In this document: one piece after another, positions 52,567 through 61,026 of the stretch | Layout of the letters: the number at the start of each line of letters is the position of its first letter | Numbering within the stretch: the stretch's first letter is position 1 | From: Parasphingorhabdus marina DSM 22363 | GTDB taxonomy: Bacteria; Pseudomonadota; Alphaproteobacteria; Sphingomonadales; Sphingomonadaceae | Length of the DNA: 64,000 nucleotides | Direction of reading: 5' to 3' | Assembly: GCF_900128895.1 (NCBI RefSeq) | Contig: NZ_FSQW01000002.1 | Span: forward strand, 1,178,001 to 1,242,000 | Notes under the pieces: generated by a model | Told to the model about the DNA's origin: nothing | The model's input: only the letters and a program-made list of their open reading frames with translations | The model's database searches: none | Position numbers and translations under genes: made by a program

Positions 52567-53792
52567 CCGGCGCTGGGCACTGGTTGCTGACCACCTTCAG
52601 TTGAGGTTTCCACCTCCGCTGTCGAGCCCGGCCTGGGGGATGCCATTTTTAACAGGGCAATCCCCACCAGAGCCGCGATAGTCGAACCGGACAGCACACC
52701 GATCTTGACGAGGGCCATTTGCTCGGCACTGTCAAACGCCAGGTTGCCGATGAACAGGCTCATCGTAAAGCCCACGCCGGCGATACTGGCGAGACCCGAT
52801 ATCTGCAGCCAGTTGACATTGGCCGGCAGGCTGGCGAACCCGGCTTTCACCGCGACCCAGGCAAAGCCCAATATGCCTATCTGCTTGCCGAGTACAAGCC
52901 CCATGGCGATACCCAGCGGGACCGGGTTCAACAGGTCACCAAAGCTCATCCCGGAGAAGGAGACACCGGCATTGGCGAGCGCGAAGACCGGGATCACAAA
53001 GAAGGCGGCCCAGGGGTGCAGCGCATGTTCCATCCGCTCGAGCGGGCGTTCTCCGCCCGCTGCAATGGGAATGGTCAGCGCCGCAGCCACACCGGCCAGC
53101 GTTGCGTGAACGCCGGATTTCAGCACGCACAACCACAGGATGCTGGTCAGCAGGACATAGGGGAGTGTCCGGACCACACCAAAACGGTTGCACAGGATCA
53201 GGCCGACAAGGGCGACCAGTCCGACAGCCAGTGGGATGAGCTGAATTTCCGCGGTGTAGAACAGCGCGATGATCATGATCGCGCCAATGTCATCGATAAT
53301 CGCAATGGCGAGCAACAGCGCCTTCAGGGCGAAGGGAACGCGATTGCCCAGCAGCGCCAGGATACCGAGCGCAAAGGCGATGTCGGTTGCCGCCGGAATG
53401 GCCCAGCCATTGATATTTTCGGGGCTGCCGCTGTTGATGCCGATATAGATCAGGGCCGGGATAACCATGCCGCCAATCGCAGCAAAAACCGGGAGAGAAG
53501 ATTTCTCCCAGCTGGCCAGCTGTCCGGTCAGCACTTCGCGTTTGACTTCCAGTCCGATGAGGAAAAAGAAGACCGCCATCAGGCCGTCATTGATCCATAG
53601 CAAAAGGGGTTTGTCGACACCAAAACCACCGACAGTGGCCGTCACCTGGGTTGCGAGAATGGCTGTATAGGCCGAACCCAGCGGACTGTTCGCTATGATC
53701 AGCGCCAGCAAGGCGGAAATCATCAGAATGATTCCGCCCGCACTTTCCTTCTTCAGGAAATCCTGAAGCAAATTCATGGCCTTCGTAGGCAT
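52563..53792 (-). CDS. nhaA: Na+/H+ antiporter NhaA
   Basis: 409 residues from ATG 53792, with GGGGAG eight bases ahead. Eleven or twelve membrane helices. The two conserved Asp of the ion site are in LAIAIIDDIGAIM (E. coli D163, D164); the N-terminal SAGGIILM matches the E. coli start region. Expels Na+ using the proton gradient under salt or alkaline stress. 108 bases downstream of the glycerate kinase gene, with two direct repeats in between. Confidence 0.97.
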   Translation of the reverse strand: MPTKAMNLLQDFLKKESAGGIILMISALLALIIANSPLGSAYTAILATQVTATVGGFGVDKPLLLWINDGLMAVFFFLIGLEVKREVLTGQLASWEKSSLPVFAAIGGMVIPALIYIGINSGSPENINGWAIPAATDIAFALGILALLGNRVPFALKALLLAIAIIDDIGAIMIIALFYTAEIQLIPLAVGLVALVGLILCNRFGVVRTLPYVLLTSILWLCVLKSGVHATLAGVAAALTIPIAAGGERPLERMEHALHPWAAFFVIPVFALANAGVSFSGMSFGDLLNPVPLGIAMGLVLGKQIGILGFAWVAVKAGFASLPANVNWLQISGLASIAGVGFTMSLFIGNLAFDSAEQMALVKIGVLSGSTIAALVGIALLKMASPRPGSTAEVETSTEGGQQPVPSAG

Positions 53793-53845
53793 GGTCTCAA
53801 CTCCCCAGCTCAGTTTATTCGTTGCACACGACATAGGTTGTCGAG

Positions 53846-53888
53846 ATCAATAGATAAAATAGTTTGTATGACTTAATATCAATAGATA
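53846..53888. promoter_or_regulatory. Direct repeats ATCAATAGATA upstream of nhaA
   Basis: ATCAATAGATA occurs at 53846-53856 and again at 53878-53888, 32 bases apart, in the gap before nhaA. The second copy is inside the palindrome AATATC-AATA-GATATT (53875-53890). Spacing of three helical turns suggests cooperative binding of a regulator; NhaR-type control is a guess. Confidence 0.4.
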
Positions 53889-53899
53889 TTATCTATGTT

Positions 53900-55174
53900 C
53901 TAATCGATCAACAATACCCGCAAGTCATTGACATTGGTGCCCGACGGACCAGTCATCAGCAACGCATCGGCCCGCGCGAAGGCGGAATAGCTGTCGTCGC
54001 TTTCAAGCCAGGTCTGGGCCGCCATTTTACCGTCCAGCCTGTCCAGCAGACCCGGCCACAGAAAGGCCCCGGCATTGTCCTCAGACCCGTCAATGCCGTC
54101 GGTATCGGCAGCAAAGCCGGATATGCCCGGCGCCCCCTCCAGCGCCAGCGCGCAGGACAACAGAAAGGCGGTATTCCGTCCCCCGCGGCCGTGCGAATTC
54201 GACACGGTTACTGTCGCCTCTCCGCCAGAGATGATCGCGGTCCGGCGACCCTCCTCCTTCAGGCGCAGGGCCAGCCGCGCATGATCCCGGCCGAGCTCCG
54301 CCGCCTCGCCTTCCAGGTCATCGCCGAGCACATGCGGTTCATAGCCGCGTTCAGAAACAGCATCGGCGGCCGCCTGCACCAGGTCGGCCGGACGCGCGCA
54401 GCAGGCATAGCTGGTGGCCGACAGTCTCTCATCCTCCGGGTCCGGCGTTTCATTCTCTGCATCCCGCAACGCTTGCGCAGCGGCATCGGACAGCTCGAGC
54501 CCGTATTTCGCCACGACAGAGCGGGCATCAGCCAGTGTAGACCGGTCTCCAACGGTCGGGCCGGATCCGATGGTTGCCGGATCATCGCCGGGCACATCCG
54601 ATATCGCGACGGTCATTGTCTGCGCCGGCCAGGCTGCTGCCGCCAGCCGCCCGCCCTTGATCGCCGACAAATGCTTGCGGACAATATTGATCTCGGAAAT
54701 CGGCGTCCCGCAATGCAGCAATTGCCGGGTCAGCCGCTGTTTCTCGCCAAGGGTCACGCCCCGGACCGGCAAGGGCAGCAAGGATGAAGCGCCACCGGAT
54801 ATCAGCGCCAGCATCAGGTCACCCGCGACCAGCGCATTTGCCGCCCTGACCGCGCGTTCAGCGGCATCGAGACCGACACTGTCGGGAACAGGGTGCGCCG
54901 CTTCGATGATCTCGAGACCGGGCGGAGAAAAACCCGGTGTCCCATATCCCTGCCGGGTGACAACCAGCCCGCACACCGGCTCCGGCAGTTTCGGCAGAAC
55001 CGCTGCCGCCATCCCGGTCGCCGCCTTGCCAGCCGCAAACAGCCAGACCCTTCCGGAGACCGGCGGCATGACAAAGTCCTGCAGCGCGATTTCGGGCCGG
55101 GCCGGTTGCAATGCGGCATCGTAGATAGATTGCAGAAACTGCTTGTCTGGCGCCGAATTTGTGGTTTGATGCAT
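53900..55174 (-). CDS. Glycerate 2-kinase (MOFRL type)
   Basis: 424 residues from ATG 55174; the frame extends to 55252 without a good start. Typical MOFRL/GckA landmarks: VWLFAAGKAATGMA, ALISGGASSLLPLPVRGVTL, and the C-terminal MOFRL domain with SDVPGDDPATIGSGPT and ISGGEATVTV. Phosphorylates D-glycerate to 2-phosphoglycerate. It is divergent from the GH13 phosphorylase, 65 bases apart, and so would salvage the glycerate released by glucosylglycerate breakdown. Confidence 0.92.
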   Translation of the reverse strand: MHQTTNSAPDKQFLQSIYDAALQPARPEIALQDFVMPPVSGRVWLFAAGKAATGMAAAVLPKLPEPVCGLVVTRQGYGTPGFSPPGLEIIEAAHPVPDSVGLDAAERAVRAANALVAGDLMLALISGGASSLLPLPVRGVTLGEKQRLTRQLLHCGTPISEINIVRKHLSAIKGGRLAAAAWPAQTMTVAISDVPGDDPATIGSGPTVGDRSTLADARSVVAKYGLELSDAAAQALRDAENETPDPEDERLSATSYACCARPADLVQAAADAVSERGYEPHVLGDDLEGEAAELGRDHARLALRLKEEGRRTAIISGGEATVTVSNSHGRGGRNTAFLLSCALALEGAPGISGFAADTDGIDGSEDNAGAFLWPGLLDRLDGKMAAQTWLESDDSYSAFARADALLMTGPSGTNVNDLRVLLID

Positions 55175-55239
55175 TGCAACAAAAGGCCTGATCCGGTGCC
55201 GGGCGTCAAGCCCTGCCGGACAACAGACACAAGAAAGTG

Positions 55240-57006
55240 ATGTGCATGACAAATGGCGGCGAAAGGGAACATCTGGAACAGCGTGTCGCCGCGCATCTGG
55301 CCGTGCTTTATCCGGACCGTGATGGAAGGGAATTAGCCGCTGACATTATCGGCGCGTTTTGGCCGGATGGTGGCCGGATCATCGGTTCTGACGAAATCCG
55401 CGAGAAACATCTCTGGGACGAAAGCAATGTCGTACTCATCACCTATGGCGGAACAATCCGGGCACCGGATGAGAAGCCGCTCAGGACGCTGCACCGCTTT
55501 TTGAACACCCATATCACCGACACCGTATCCGCGGTGCACATCCTGCCGTTCTTCCCCTACAGTTCCGATGACGGTTTTTCCGTCATCGATTACCGGGCCG
55601 TAGATGACCGTCTGGGAGACTGGTCTGACATTTCCGCCATTGCTTCTGATTACCGCCTGATGGCCGACCTGGTAATCAATCACGGCAGCTCGCAATCCCT
55701 CTGGTTTCAGCAATTTCTCTCCGATCAGGCACCCGGCAAGGACTATTTTGTCACGGCGGACCCTGCCAGTGATCTCGGCGATGTTGTCCGGCCGCGATCG
55801 CATCCGCTGCTGACGCCCTTTGAAACCAGCGCCGGCACCCGCCACGTCTGGACGACCTTCAGCCAGGACCAGGTCGATTTTGATTTTGCCAATCCCGATC
55901 TCCTGCTGGAATTTGTCCGCATCATCGCTTTCTACATTGCCAACGGTGTGCGCATTTTCCGGATCGATGCCATTGCCTTTCTGTGGAAACAGGTTGGCAC
56001 CAGCTGCATCAATCTGGATGAGACCCATGAAGTGGTCCGGCTGCTCCGGACATTGATGGATCATCATGAGGAAACGCTGATTATTCTGACCGAAACGAAC
56101 ATCCCCAATCACGAGAATCTGACCTATTTCGGCAATCAGAACGAAGCGCATATCATCTATAATTTTTCATTGCCGCCGCTGCTGATCCACGCGCTGCTGA
56201 CCGGCGAGTCCCTCTATCTCAAGCGCCTGACCCGCAGCAATCCGCCAGCCTTGCAAGGCTGCGCCTATCTCAACTTCACCGCCAGCCATGACGGCATCGG
56301 CCTCCGCCCCACCGAAGGTGTCTTGCCCGAAGCGGAAGTCGGGCAGATGCTGCAGACGCTGCAGAATTTTGGCGGACGCATATCGATGCGGCGCGGGCCG
56401 GGTGGTGTGGAGAAGCCTTACGAAGTGAATATCAGCTATTTTGAAGCGTTGCAGGGGACGACAAGTGGTCCGGACGATCTGCAAATACCGCGCTTCATGG
56501 CCGCCATGGCCATCATGCTGGCGCTGGAAGGAATACCCGCCTTTTACATCCACAGTCTGATCGCCACACCCAATGGTTACGAGGAAGTCAATCGGACCGG
56601 ACGCAACCGGTCGATCAACCGCCGCGAGCTGGATCTGGAAATGCTGAAATCGCGTCTGGCCGATCCGGACGCCGTGGAGGCACAAGTCTTCTGCCAATGC
56701 AAGGAACTGATCGCCAAGCGCAAGGCCCAGCCCGCCTTTCACCCCAATGCGGTGCAGTTCACCCTGGCGCTGCCGGAAGGGCTGTTTGGAATCTGGCGGC
56801 AAAGCCTCGACAGGACACAAAGCATCTTCGCAGTCACCAATGTAACGAACCGGCCTTTGCCCCTTGCCCTTGCCGATATCAATCTGATTGCAAACAATAG
56901 CTGGCGAGATCTGGTCTCCGGTCAGAATATCCCCGATATTGAAGGAATGATGGAACTCGCCGCCTATCAGACTGTGTGGATCACAAACGCTCCGGATGCC
57001 GGTTAA
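55240..57006 (+). CDS. GH13 sugar phosphorylase, glucosylglycerate phosphorylase candidate
   Basis: 588 residues; start chosen at ATG 55240 (GTG 55237 and ATG 55246 also possible). It has the sucrose-phosphorylase-like (GH13_18) fold: LPFFPYSSDDGFSVIDY, LMADLVINHGSSQSLWFQ, catalytic Asp in VRIFRIDAIAFLWK, Glu in IILTETNIP and the late His/Asp pair in NFTASHDGIGLRPTEG. Length and GLRPTEG fit the glucosylglycerate phosphorylase branch better than sucrose phosphorylase. Next to glycerate kinase and the synthase/phosphatase pair, it would release glucose-1-phosphate and glycerate. Confidence 0.85.
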   Translation: MCMTNGGEREHLEQRVAAHLAVLYPDRDGRELAADIIGAFWPDGGRIIGSDEIREKHLWDESNVVLITYGGTIRAPDEKPLRTLHRFLNTHITDTVSAVHILPFFPYSSDDGFSVIDYRAVDDRLGDWSDISAIASDYRLMADLVINHGSSQSLWFQQFLSDQAPGKDYFVTADPASDLGDVVRPRSHPLLTPFETSAGTRHVWTTFSQDQVDFDFANPDLLLEFVRIIAFYIANGVRIFRIDAIAFLWKQVGTSCINLDETHEVVRLLRTLMDHHEETLIILTETNIPNHENLTYFGNQNEAHIIYNFSLPPLLIHALLTGESLYLKRLTRSNPPALQGCAYLNFTASHDGIGLRPTEGVLPEAEVGQMLQTLQNFGGRISMRRGPGGVEKPYEVNISYFEALQGTTSGPDDLQIPRFMAAMAIMLALEGIPAFYIHSLIATPNGYEEVNRTGRNRSINRRELDLEMLKSRLADPDAVEAQVFCQCKELIAKRKAQPAFHPNAVQFTLALPEGLFGIWRQSLDRTQSIFAVTNVTNRPLPLALADINLIANNSWRDLVSGQNIPDIEGMMELAAYQTVWITNAPDAG

Positions 57007-58229
57007 AGCGGCAGACCGTCATCTTCATTGTCGAGCCGGACCGCCTCTACAAATCGCTTTGAGAAATCGGGTATGGCGGAATTGATCCGGTCCCAGTTAG
57101 CCATGAAAGACCGCTCGTTCGGCGCTTCGAGAAAAGCCTCGCCTGCCAGCATGATATTGGAGGCAAACAGTTCCACCGTCGCTTCTTCGCTGTGCCGGTC
57201 GAGCTTCAGCCCGTTGATCACTGCATCATTATAATAGGTCTCAATCCGGTCGAGCGCGATCCGCAAATAGGTCGCCTTGATAGTGCGGAAAGTCCCGGGC
57301 GAGAAAATCTGACCCTGGGTTGCCAGCTTGCGAAAAATCGACTTGGTAATGTCCGTGCTCATCCGGGAAAGTCCTGTGGAAGGATTGTCCTCCGATACCG
57401 GCTGATGCTTGTGGTCATAATTGTCGGCAATCTCGACCTGGCAAATGGCCCGCACCGAATTGTTGCGCCAGATTTCCGACAAGACTCCGATTTCCAGTCC
57501 CCAGTCAGACGGGATGCGGATGTTCTTTACCGTATCGCGACGCATCGCAAACTCGCCGGCCAGTGCATATCGGAAACTGTTGAGGTAGACGAGATACTCG
57601 CTCGGCTGACAAACTTTCTTGAGCGCCGCCAGCAGCGGAGAAATCAGAAGGCGCACGACGCGGCCATTCAATTTTTCCTCCGTCACCCGCGCATAATAGC
57701 CCTTGGAGAAAACATAGGGAAAACTCGGGTTGGCCACAGGATACATCAACCTTGCAAGCAGATCGCGGCGATAGGTCAGGATATCGCAATCATGCAAACC
57801 CACAACGTCCGCCTTGGTGCCAGCAAGGAAATAGCCAAAACAAAACCAGACATTCCGCCCTTTTCCGGGTTCGGCGGGCGACAGTTCGTGGTCCTGCAAT
57901 TCCTTGTCCAGCGCCATCAGTCGCGGGCCGCTGTTCCACAGGATCTGATGCTTTTGCGGTAACCGCGAAAAATAGGATTTGGCATATTCAAACTGGTCCT
58001 TGTCCGCCCGGTCCAGTCCGATGATGATATTGTCCAGATAGGGCACCTGCGACAATTCGTCGATGATATTGCCCAAAGCAGGCCCCTCCAGCTCCGAGAA
58101 AAGCGAGGGCAGAACAAGCGACATGGGCCTTGATTGCGCGAAACCCAGCAGCTCCCGTTCCAGTTCTTCCACTGGTCGGTCGGTCAGATTGTGAAGGGTG
58201 GATATGCTGCCATTCTGGTGAAAATCCAT
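57003..58229 (-). CDS. gpgS: Glucosyl-3-phosphoglycerate synthase-like glycosyltransferase (GT81)
   Basis: 408 residues. A GT-A fold; the metal-binding DxD is in VVGLHDCDILTYRRD, and GRNVWFCFGYFLAG precedes it as in GpgS. PSDWGLEIGVLSEIW is the typical acceptor-side motif. Would transfer glucose from a nucleotide-glucose to 3-phosphoglycerate, making glucosyl-3-phosphoglycerate. Six bases after the phosphatase gene and convergent with the phosphorylase (4-base overlap). Confidence 0.82.
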   Translation of the reverse strand: MDFHQNGSISTLHNLTDRPVEELERELLGFAQSRPMSLVLPSLFSELEGPALGNIIDELSQVPYLDNIIIGLDRADKDQFEYAKSYFSRLPQKHQILWNSGPRLMALDKELQDHELSPAEPGKGRNVWFCFGYFLAGTKADVVGLHDCDILTYRRDLLARLMYPVANPSFPYVFSKGYYARVTEEKLNGRVVRLLISPLLAALKKVCQPSEYLVYLNSFRYALAGEFAMRRDTVKNIRIPSDWGLEIGVLSEIWRNNSVRAICQVEIADNYDHKHQPVSEDNPSTGLSRMSTDITKSIFRKLATQGQIFSPGTFRTIKATYLRIALDRIETYYNDAVINGLKLDRHSEEATVELFASNIMLAGEAFLEAPNERSFMANWDRINSAIPDFSKRFVEAVRLDNEDDGLPL

Positions 58230-58234
58230 GGTGC

Positions 58235-59068
58235 TCAGTGCTTCCTGTCGTTGGCGGAATCGGGTTTGTCCAAAATCTGCTGCATGACCTCTACCCAGCC
58301 TTCCGGACCGGCTTTTGCTGCCGTGATGACGGAAGACCGGTCAGATCGGATGGCGGCGCCACCGGGATTGGGAATGATGACCCCGCGATCTGCAGATTCG
58401 ATCATGTCGAGATCATTCGGTCCGTCTCCCAGGGCGACGGTCATGATCCGGCGGTCTGGGCGGGATGATTTATAGTGACTGACGATCCAGTCCATCGCAT
58501 CGGCCTTCCCGCATGGACCGGTGAGATGGCAGAATCGGCCGCCGCGCTGAATTTTCAGTCCCTGCGCTCCCATCACATCCCGGAACCGGTCCAGATTTGC
58601 TGCGCTCCCGGTCCAGAGAAATGGCTCGCTGGCTTCCCTTGCCTTGGCCTTGTAAGCCCTTTGCAGGTCGAGACCGGTTTCCGCAGCAATCTGTTTCGCA
58701 GTCATGTCGGAAAACCCGCGAAAATGACTACGTAGTTGCGGTTCCGCGGACTCCAGGCGGGAGAGGATCTGTTCGTGGGTCATGCCCGGAAAATGGATCT
58801 GCGACTCTGAATCCGCTGCCCAGGGGAATCCATCCGGTGCATGAATGGCGGATCCGTTTTCAGTGACATAAACTTTTAGCGGCGCAATGTCCCAGAGCAG
58901 CGCAGCGACTTCTGCGCGAGTCTTGCTCGTCACGGGTATCACCGTCGCTCGCTCTGGATCCAGTTCAGCGATAAACCGGTCGGCCGGCGTCGGTGAGTAG
59001 CTGTCATGGTCCAGCACCGTTCCGTCGAGGTCCGTAAATATCAGGACATGGTCTGGTTCAAAGGTCAT
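58235..59068 (-). CDS. HAD phosphatase, mannosyl/glucosyl-3-phosphoglycerate phosphatase family
   Basis: 277 residues from ATG 59068. HAD motif I FTDLDGTVLD, motif II VTSKT, motif IV LGDGPNDLDMIE. The cap with GKADAMDWIV matches the mannosyl-3-phosphoglycerate phosphatase (MPGP) group, also used for glucosyl-3-phosphoglycerate. Removes the phosphate to give glucosylglycerate. Directly upstream of the synthase gene. Confidence 0.85.
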   Translation of the reverse strand: MTFEPDHVLIFTDLDGTVLDHDSYSPTPADRFIAELDPERATVIPVTSKTRAEVAALLWDIAPLKVYVTENGSAIHAPDGFPWAADSESQIHFPGMTHEQILSRLESAEPQLRSHFRGFSDMTAKQIAAETGLDLQRAYKAKAREASEPFLWTGSAANLDRFRDVMGAQGLKIQRGGRFCHLTGPCGKADAMDWIVSHYKSSRPDRRIMTVALGDGPNDLDMIESADRGVIIPNPGGAAIRSDRSSVITAAKAGPEGWVEVMQQILDKPDSANDRKH

Positions 59069-59121
59069 CAAAGGCAATCATATATCACGTACGGAAACCT
59101 GCGCATAAAGGGTTCACTCCC

Positions 59122-59154
59122 AAAAAAATGGCCGGGGCGTTTCCACCACCGGCC
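59122..59154 (-). terminator. Terminator of the glnK-amtB operon
   Basis: On the minus strand GGCCGG (59154-59149) pairs with CCGGCC (59135-59130), followed by ATTTTTTT. It lies about 80 bases after the amtB stop. Confidence 0.85.
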
Positions 59155-59233
59155 GTAAAGTTGTTTGTTCGCAGGAGGAACAAGGTGAGGTGCCGACCTC
59201 AGTGTTGGGAGGATAAAGCCGGCACCAAACTGG

Positions 59234-60538
59234 TTAGCCCTTGGCAAATTCAGGATAGGCTTCGACACCGACTTCCGAGATGTCCATGCCTGCCCGCTCG
59301 TCCTCTTCTGCCGGACGAACGCCAAGGGTATATTTCAGAGCGAGCCAGACGACCGCGCTGCAGATGAAAGTGAACGCTCCGATCGAGACGATGCCCAGCG
59401 CCTGAACGCCGTAGGTTGCATCGCTGTTCGAGAACGGAACGATGATGGTGCCCCAGATACCGGCCAGCAGGTGAACCGGGATCGCGCCAACCACATCATC
59501 GATTTTCAACTTGTCGAGCATCGGAACTGCGAAGACCACAATCGCGCCGCCGATACCGCCGATGATGACGGACTGCAGTACTGACGGAGCCAGCGGCTCG
59601 GCAGTAATCGAGACCAGACCGGCCAGGGCGCCGTTGAGTGCCATGGTTACGTCAATCTTCTTGTATAGCAACTGGGTCAGCACAATCGCCGTGATCACGC
59701 CACCGGCCGCAGCCATGTTGGTATTCACGAAAATCTTGGACACATCGCTGACGTCGCCGATCGTGCCCATGGCGAGCTGGGACGCGCCGTTGAAGCCGAA
59801 CCAGCCGAGCCAAAGGATGAACGTCCCGAGAGTGGCGAGCGGAATGCTCGAACCCGGCATGACATTCATCTTGCCATCGACATAGCGTCCCAGCCGCGGT
59901 CCGATGATCAGGGCGCCGGCAAGAGCAGCCCAGCCACCGACCGAGTGCACGAGGGTCGAACCGGCAAAGTCACTGAAACCACGCTGATCCAGCCAGCCTG
60001 TACCCCATTCCCAGCTGCCCGTAATCGGGTAGAGGAATCCGGTCAGAATGATGACAAAGATCATGAAGGGCCAGAATTTGACGCGTTCCGCGATCGTACC
60101 GGACACGATGGATGCCGTGGTCGCACAGAAGACCATCTGGAAGAACCAGTCAGATGCCACCGAATATCCGGTGTCGACATCGGCTTCGCCAACCGCCTGC
60201 ATGGCATAGGGGCCGAAACTGCCGATCCAGCTGGTCACATCCGTATACATCAGATTGTAGCCGGTGACCCAGAACATGATGCCGGCCATCGAGTAGAGGC
60301 CGATATTCTTCAGGCACTGCATCGAAACATTTTTCGAGCGGACCAGACCGGCTTCGAGCATGGCAAAACCGGCAGCCATCCACATCACGAGGAAGCCACC
60401 AATCAGGAACAGCAATGTGTTGAAGATATAAGCCACATTGGCACTTGGATCAGCCACTTCGGCTGCTTCCTGTGCAAGAGCCGGAGAGGCGGCCATCGCC
60501 GCCGCCAGTCCTGCAGAAATAGTCAGTATTTTTTTCAT
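59234..60538 (-). CDS. amtB: Ammonium transporter
   Basis: 434 residues from ATG 60538 (GTG 60544 possible). Signal peptide at about 1-23 (GLAAAMAASPALA), then eleven membrane helices. Ammonium-pore pieces: DFAGSTLVHSVGGWAALAGA, with the first pore His, and VVGAIPVHLLAGIWGTI, with the second. Carries ammonium across the inner membrane and is gated by GlnK. Cotranscribed after glnK (15-base gap). Confidence 0.95.
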   Translation of the reverse strand: MKKILTISAGLAAAMAASPALAQEAAEVADPSANVAYIFNTLLFLIGGFLVMWMAAGFAMLEAGLVRSKNVSMQCLKNIGLYSMAGIMFWVTGYNLMYTDVTSWIGSFGPYAMQAVGEADVDTGYSVASDWFFQMVFCATTASIVSGTIAERVKFWPFMIFVIILTGFLYPITGSWEWGTGWLDQRGFSDFAGSTLVHSVGGWAALAGALIIGPRLGRYVDGKMNVMPGSSIPLATLGTFILWLGWFGFNGASQLAMGTIGDVSDVSKIFVNTNMAAAGGVITAIVLTQLLYKKIDVTMALNGALAGLVSITAEPLAPSVLQSVIIGGIGGAIVVFAVPMLDKLKIDDVVGAIPVHLLAGIWGTIIVPFSNSDATYGVQALGIVSIGAFTFICSAVVWLALKYTLGVRPAEEDERAGMDISEVGVEAYPEFAKG

Positions 60539-60553
60539 TATCACGCTTCCCCG

Positions 60554-60892
60554 TTAAATCGCTGTGTCGCCGGCTTCGCCCGTGCGGATCCGCACGGCAT
60601 TATCGAGGCCCATGACAAATATTTTTCCGTCGCCGATGGACTCGGTTCCGGCTGCATTCTGAATCGCCTCGACGGCCTGATCAGCCAGGTCGGCCGTACA
60701 TGCGATTTCCAGTTTCAGCTTTGGCACCATGTTGGTGGTATATTCCGCGCCCCGATACACTTCGGTTTGCCCCTTCTGGCGTCCGAACCCCTTCACTTCG
60801 GAAACCGTCATGCCGGCCACACCCACTTCGGTGAGTGCATCACGCACATCATCGAGTTTGAATGGTTTGATTATGGCTATGATAAACTTCAT
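60554..60892 (-). CDS. glnK: P-II nitrogen regulator GlnK
   Basis: 112 residues, the standard P-II length. T-loop Tyr 51 in EVYRGAEYTTNMVPK (uridylylation site), and the C-terminal signature VFVMGLDNAVRIRTGEAGD. Senses ATP/ADP and 2-oxoglutarate and blocks AmtB when nitrogen is plentiful. Strong GGGGGCGTA site before ATG. A sigma54-type promoter is 33 bases upstream. Confidence 0.96.
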   Translation of the reverse strand: MKFIIAIIKPFKLDDVRDALTEVGVAGMTVSEVKGFGRQKGQTEVYRGAEYTTNMVPKLKLEIACTADLADQAVEAIQNAAGTESIGDGKIFVMGLDNAVRIRTGEAGDTAI

Positions 60893-60925
60893 TACGCCCC
60901 CTTTTTTATGTTCGGGGTCAACTTC

Positions 60926-60940
60926 GCAAAGCTTGTGCCA
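60926..60940 (-). promoter_or_regulatory. Sigma54 (RpoN) promoter of glnK-amtB
   Basis: On the minus strand CTGGCAC-AAGCT-TTGC matches the -24/-12 consensus (TGGCAC-N5-TTGC) exactly, with the -12 GC at 60927-60926. A start about 60914 gives a leader of ~22 bases to ATG 60892. This is the classical nitrogen-regulated promoter type. Confidence 0.85.
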
Positions 60941-61004
60941 GAATCACAAGTAACTGGATTCAATAAGAAAACCTGAATCCCGGCGCGTAAAGAAAGTGTA
61001 AATT

Positions 61005-61022
61005 TTGTGCAACGCAGCACAA
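61005..61022. promoter_or_regulatory. 18-bp perfect dyad upstream of the sigma54 promoter
   Basis: TTGTGC-AACGCA-GCACAA is a perfect 6-6-6 inverted repeat about 65 bases upstream of the -24 box, in the distance range of bEBP enhancers. The half-sites have the inverse orientation of the usual NtrC GCAC-N7-GTGC, so the binding protein is uncertain. It lies just before the patatin stop. Confidence 0.4.
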
Positions 61023-61026
61023 TTGC

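Noticed and set aside
61005-61022. NtrC enhancer site
   Set aside because: The dyad has GTGC...GCAC polarity with six bases between, not the NtrC GCAC-N7-GTGC; kept only as an unassigned dyad.
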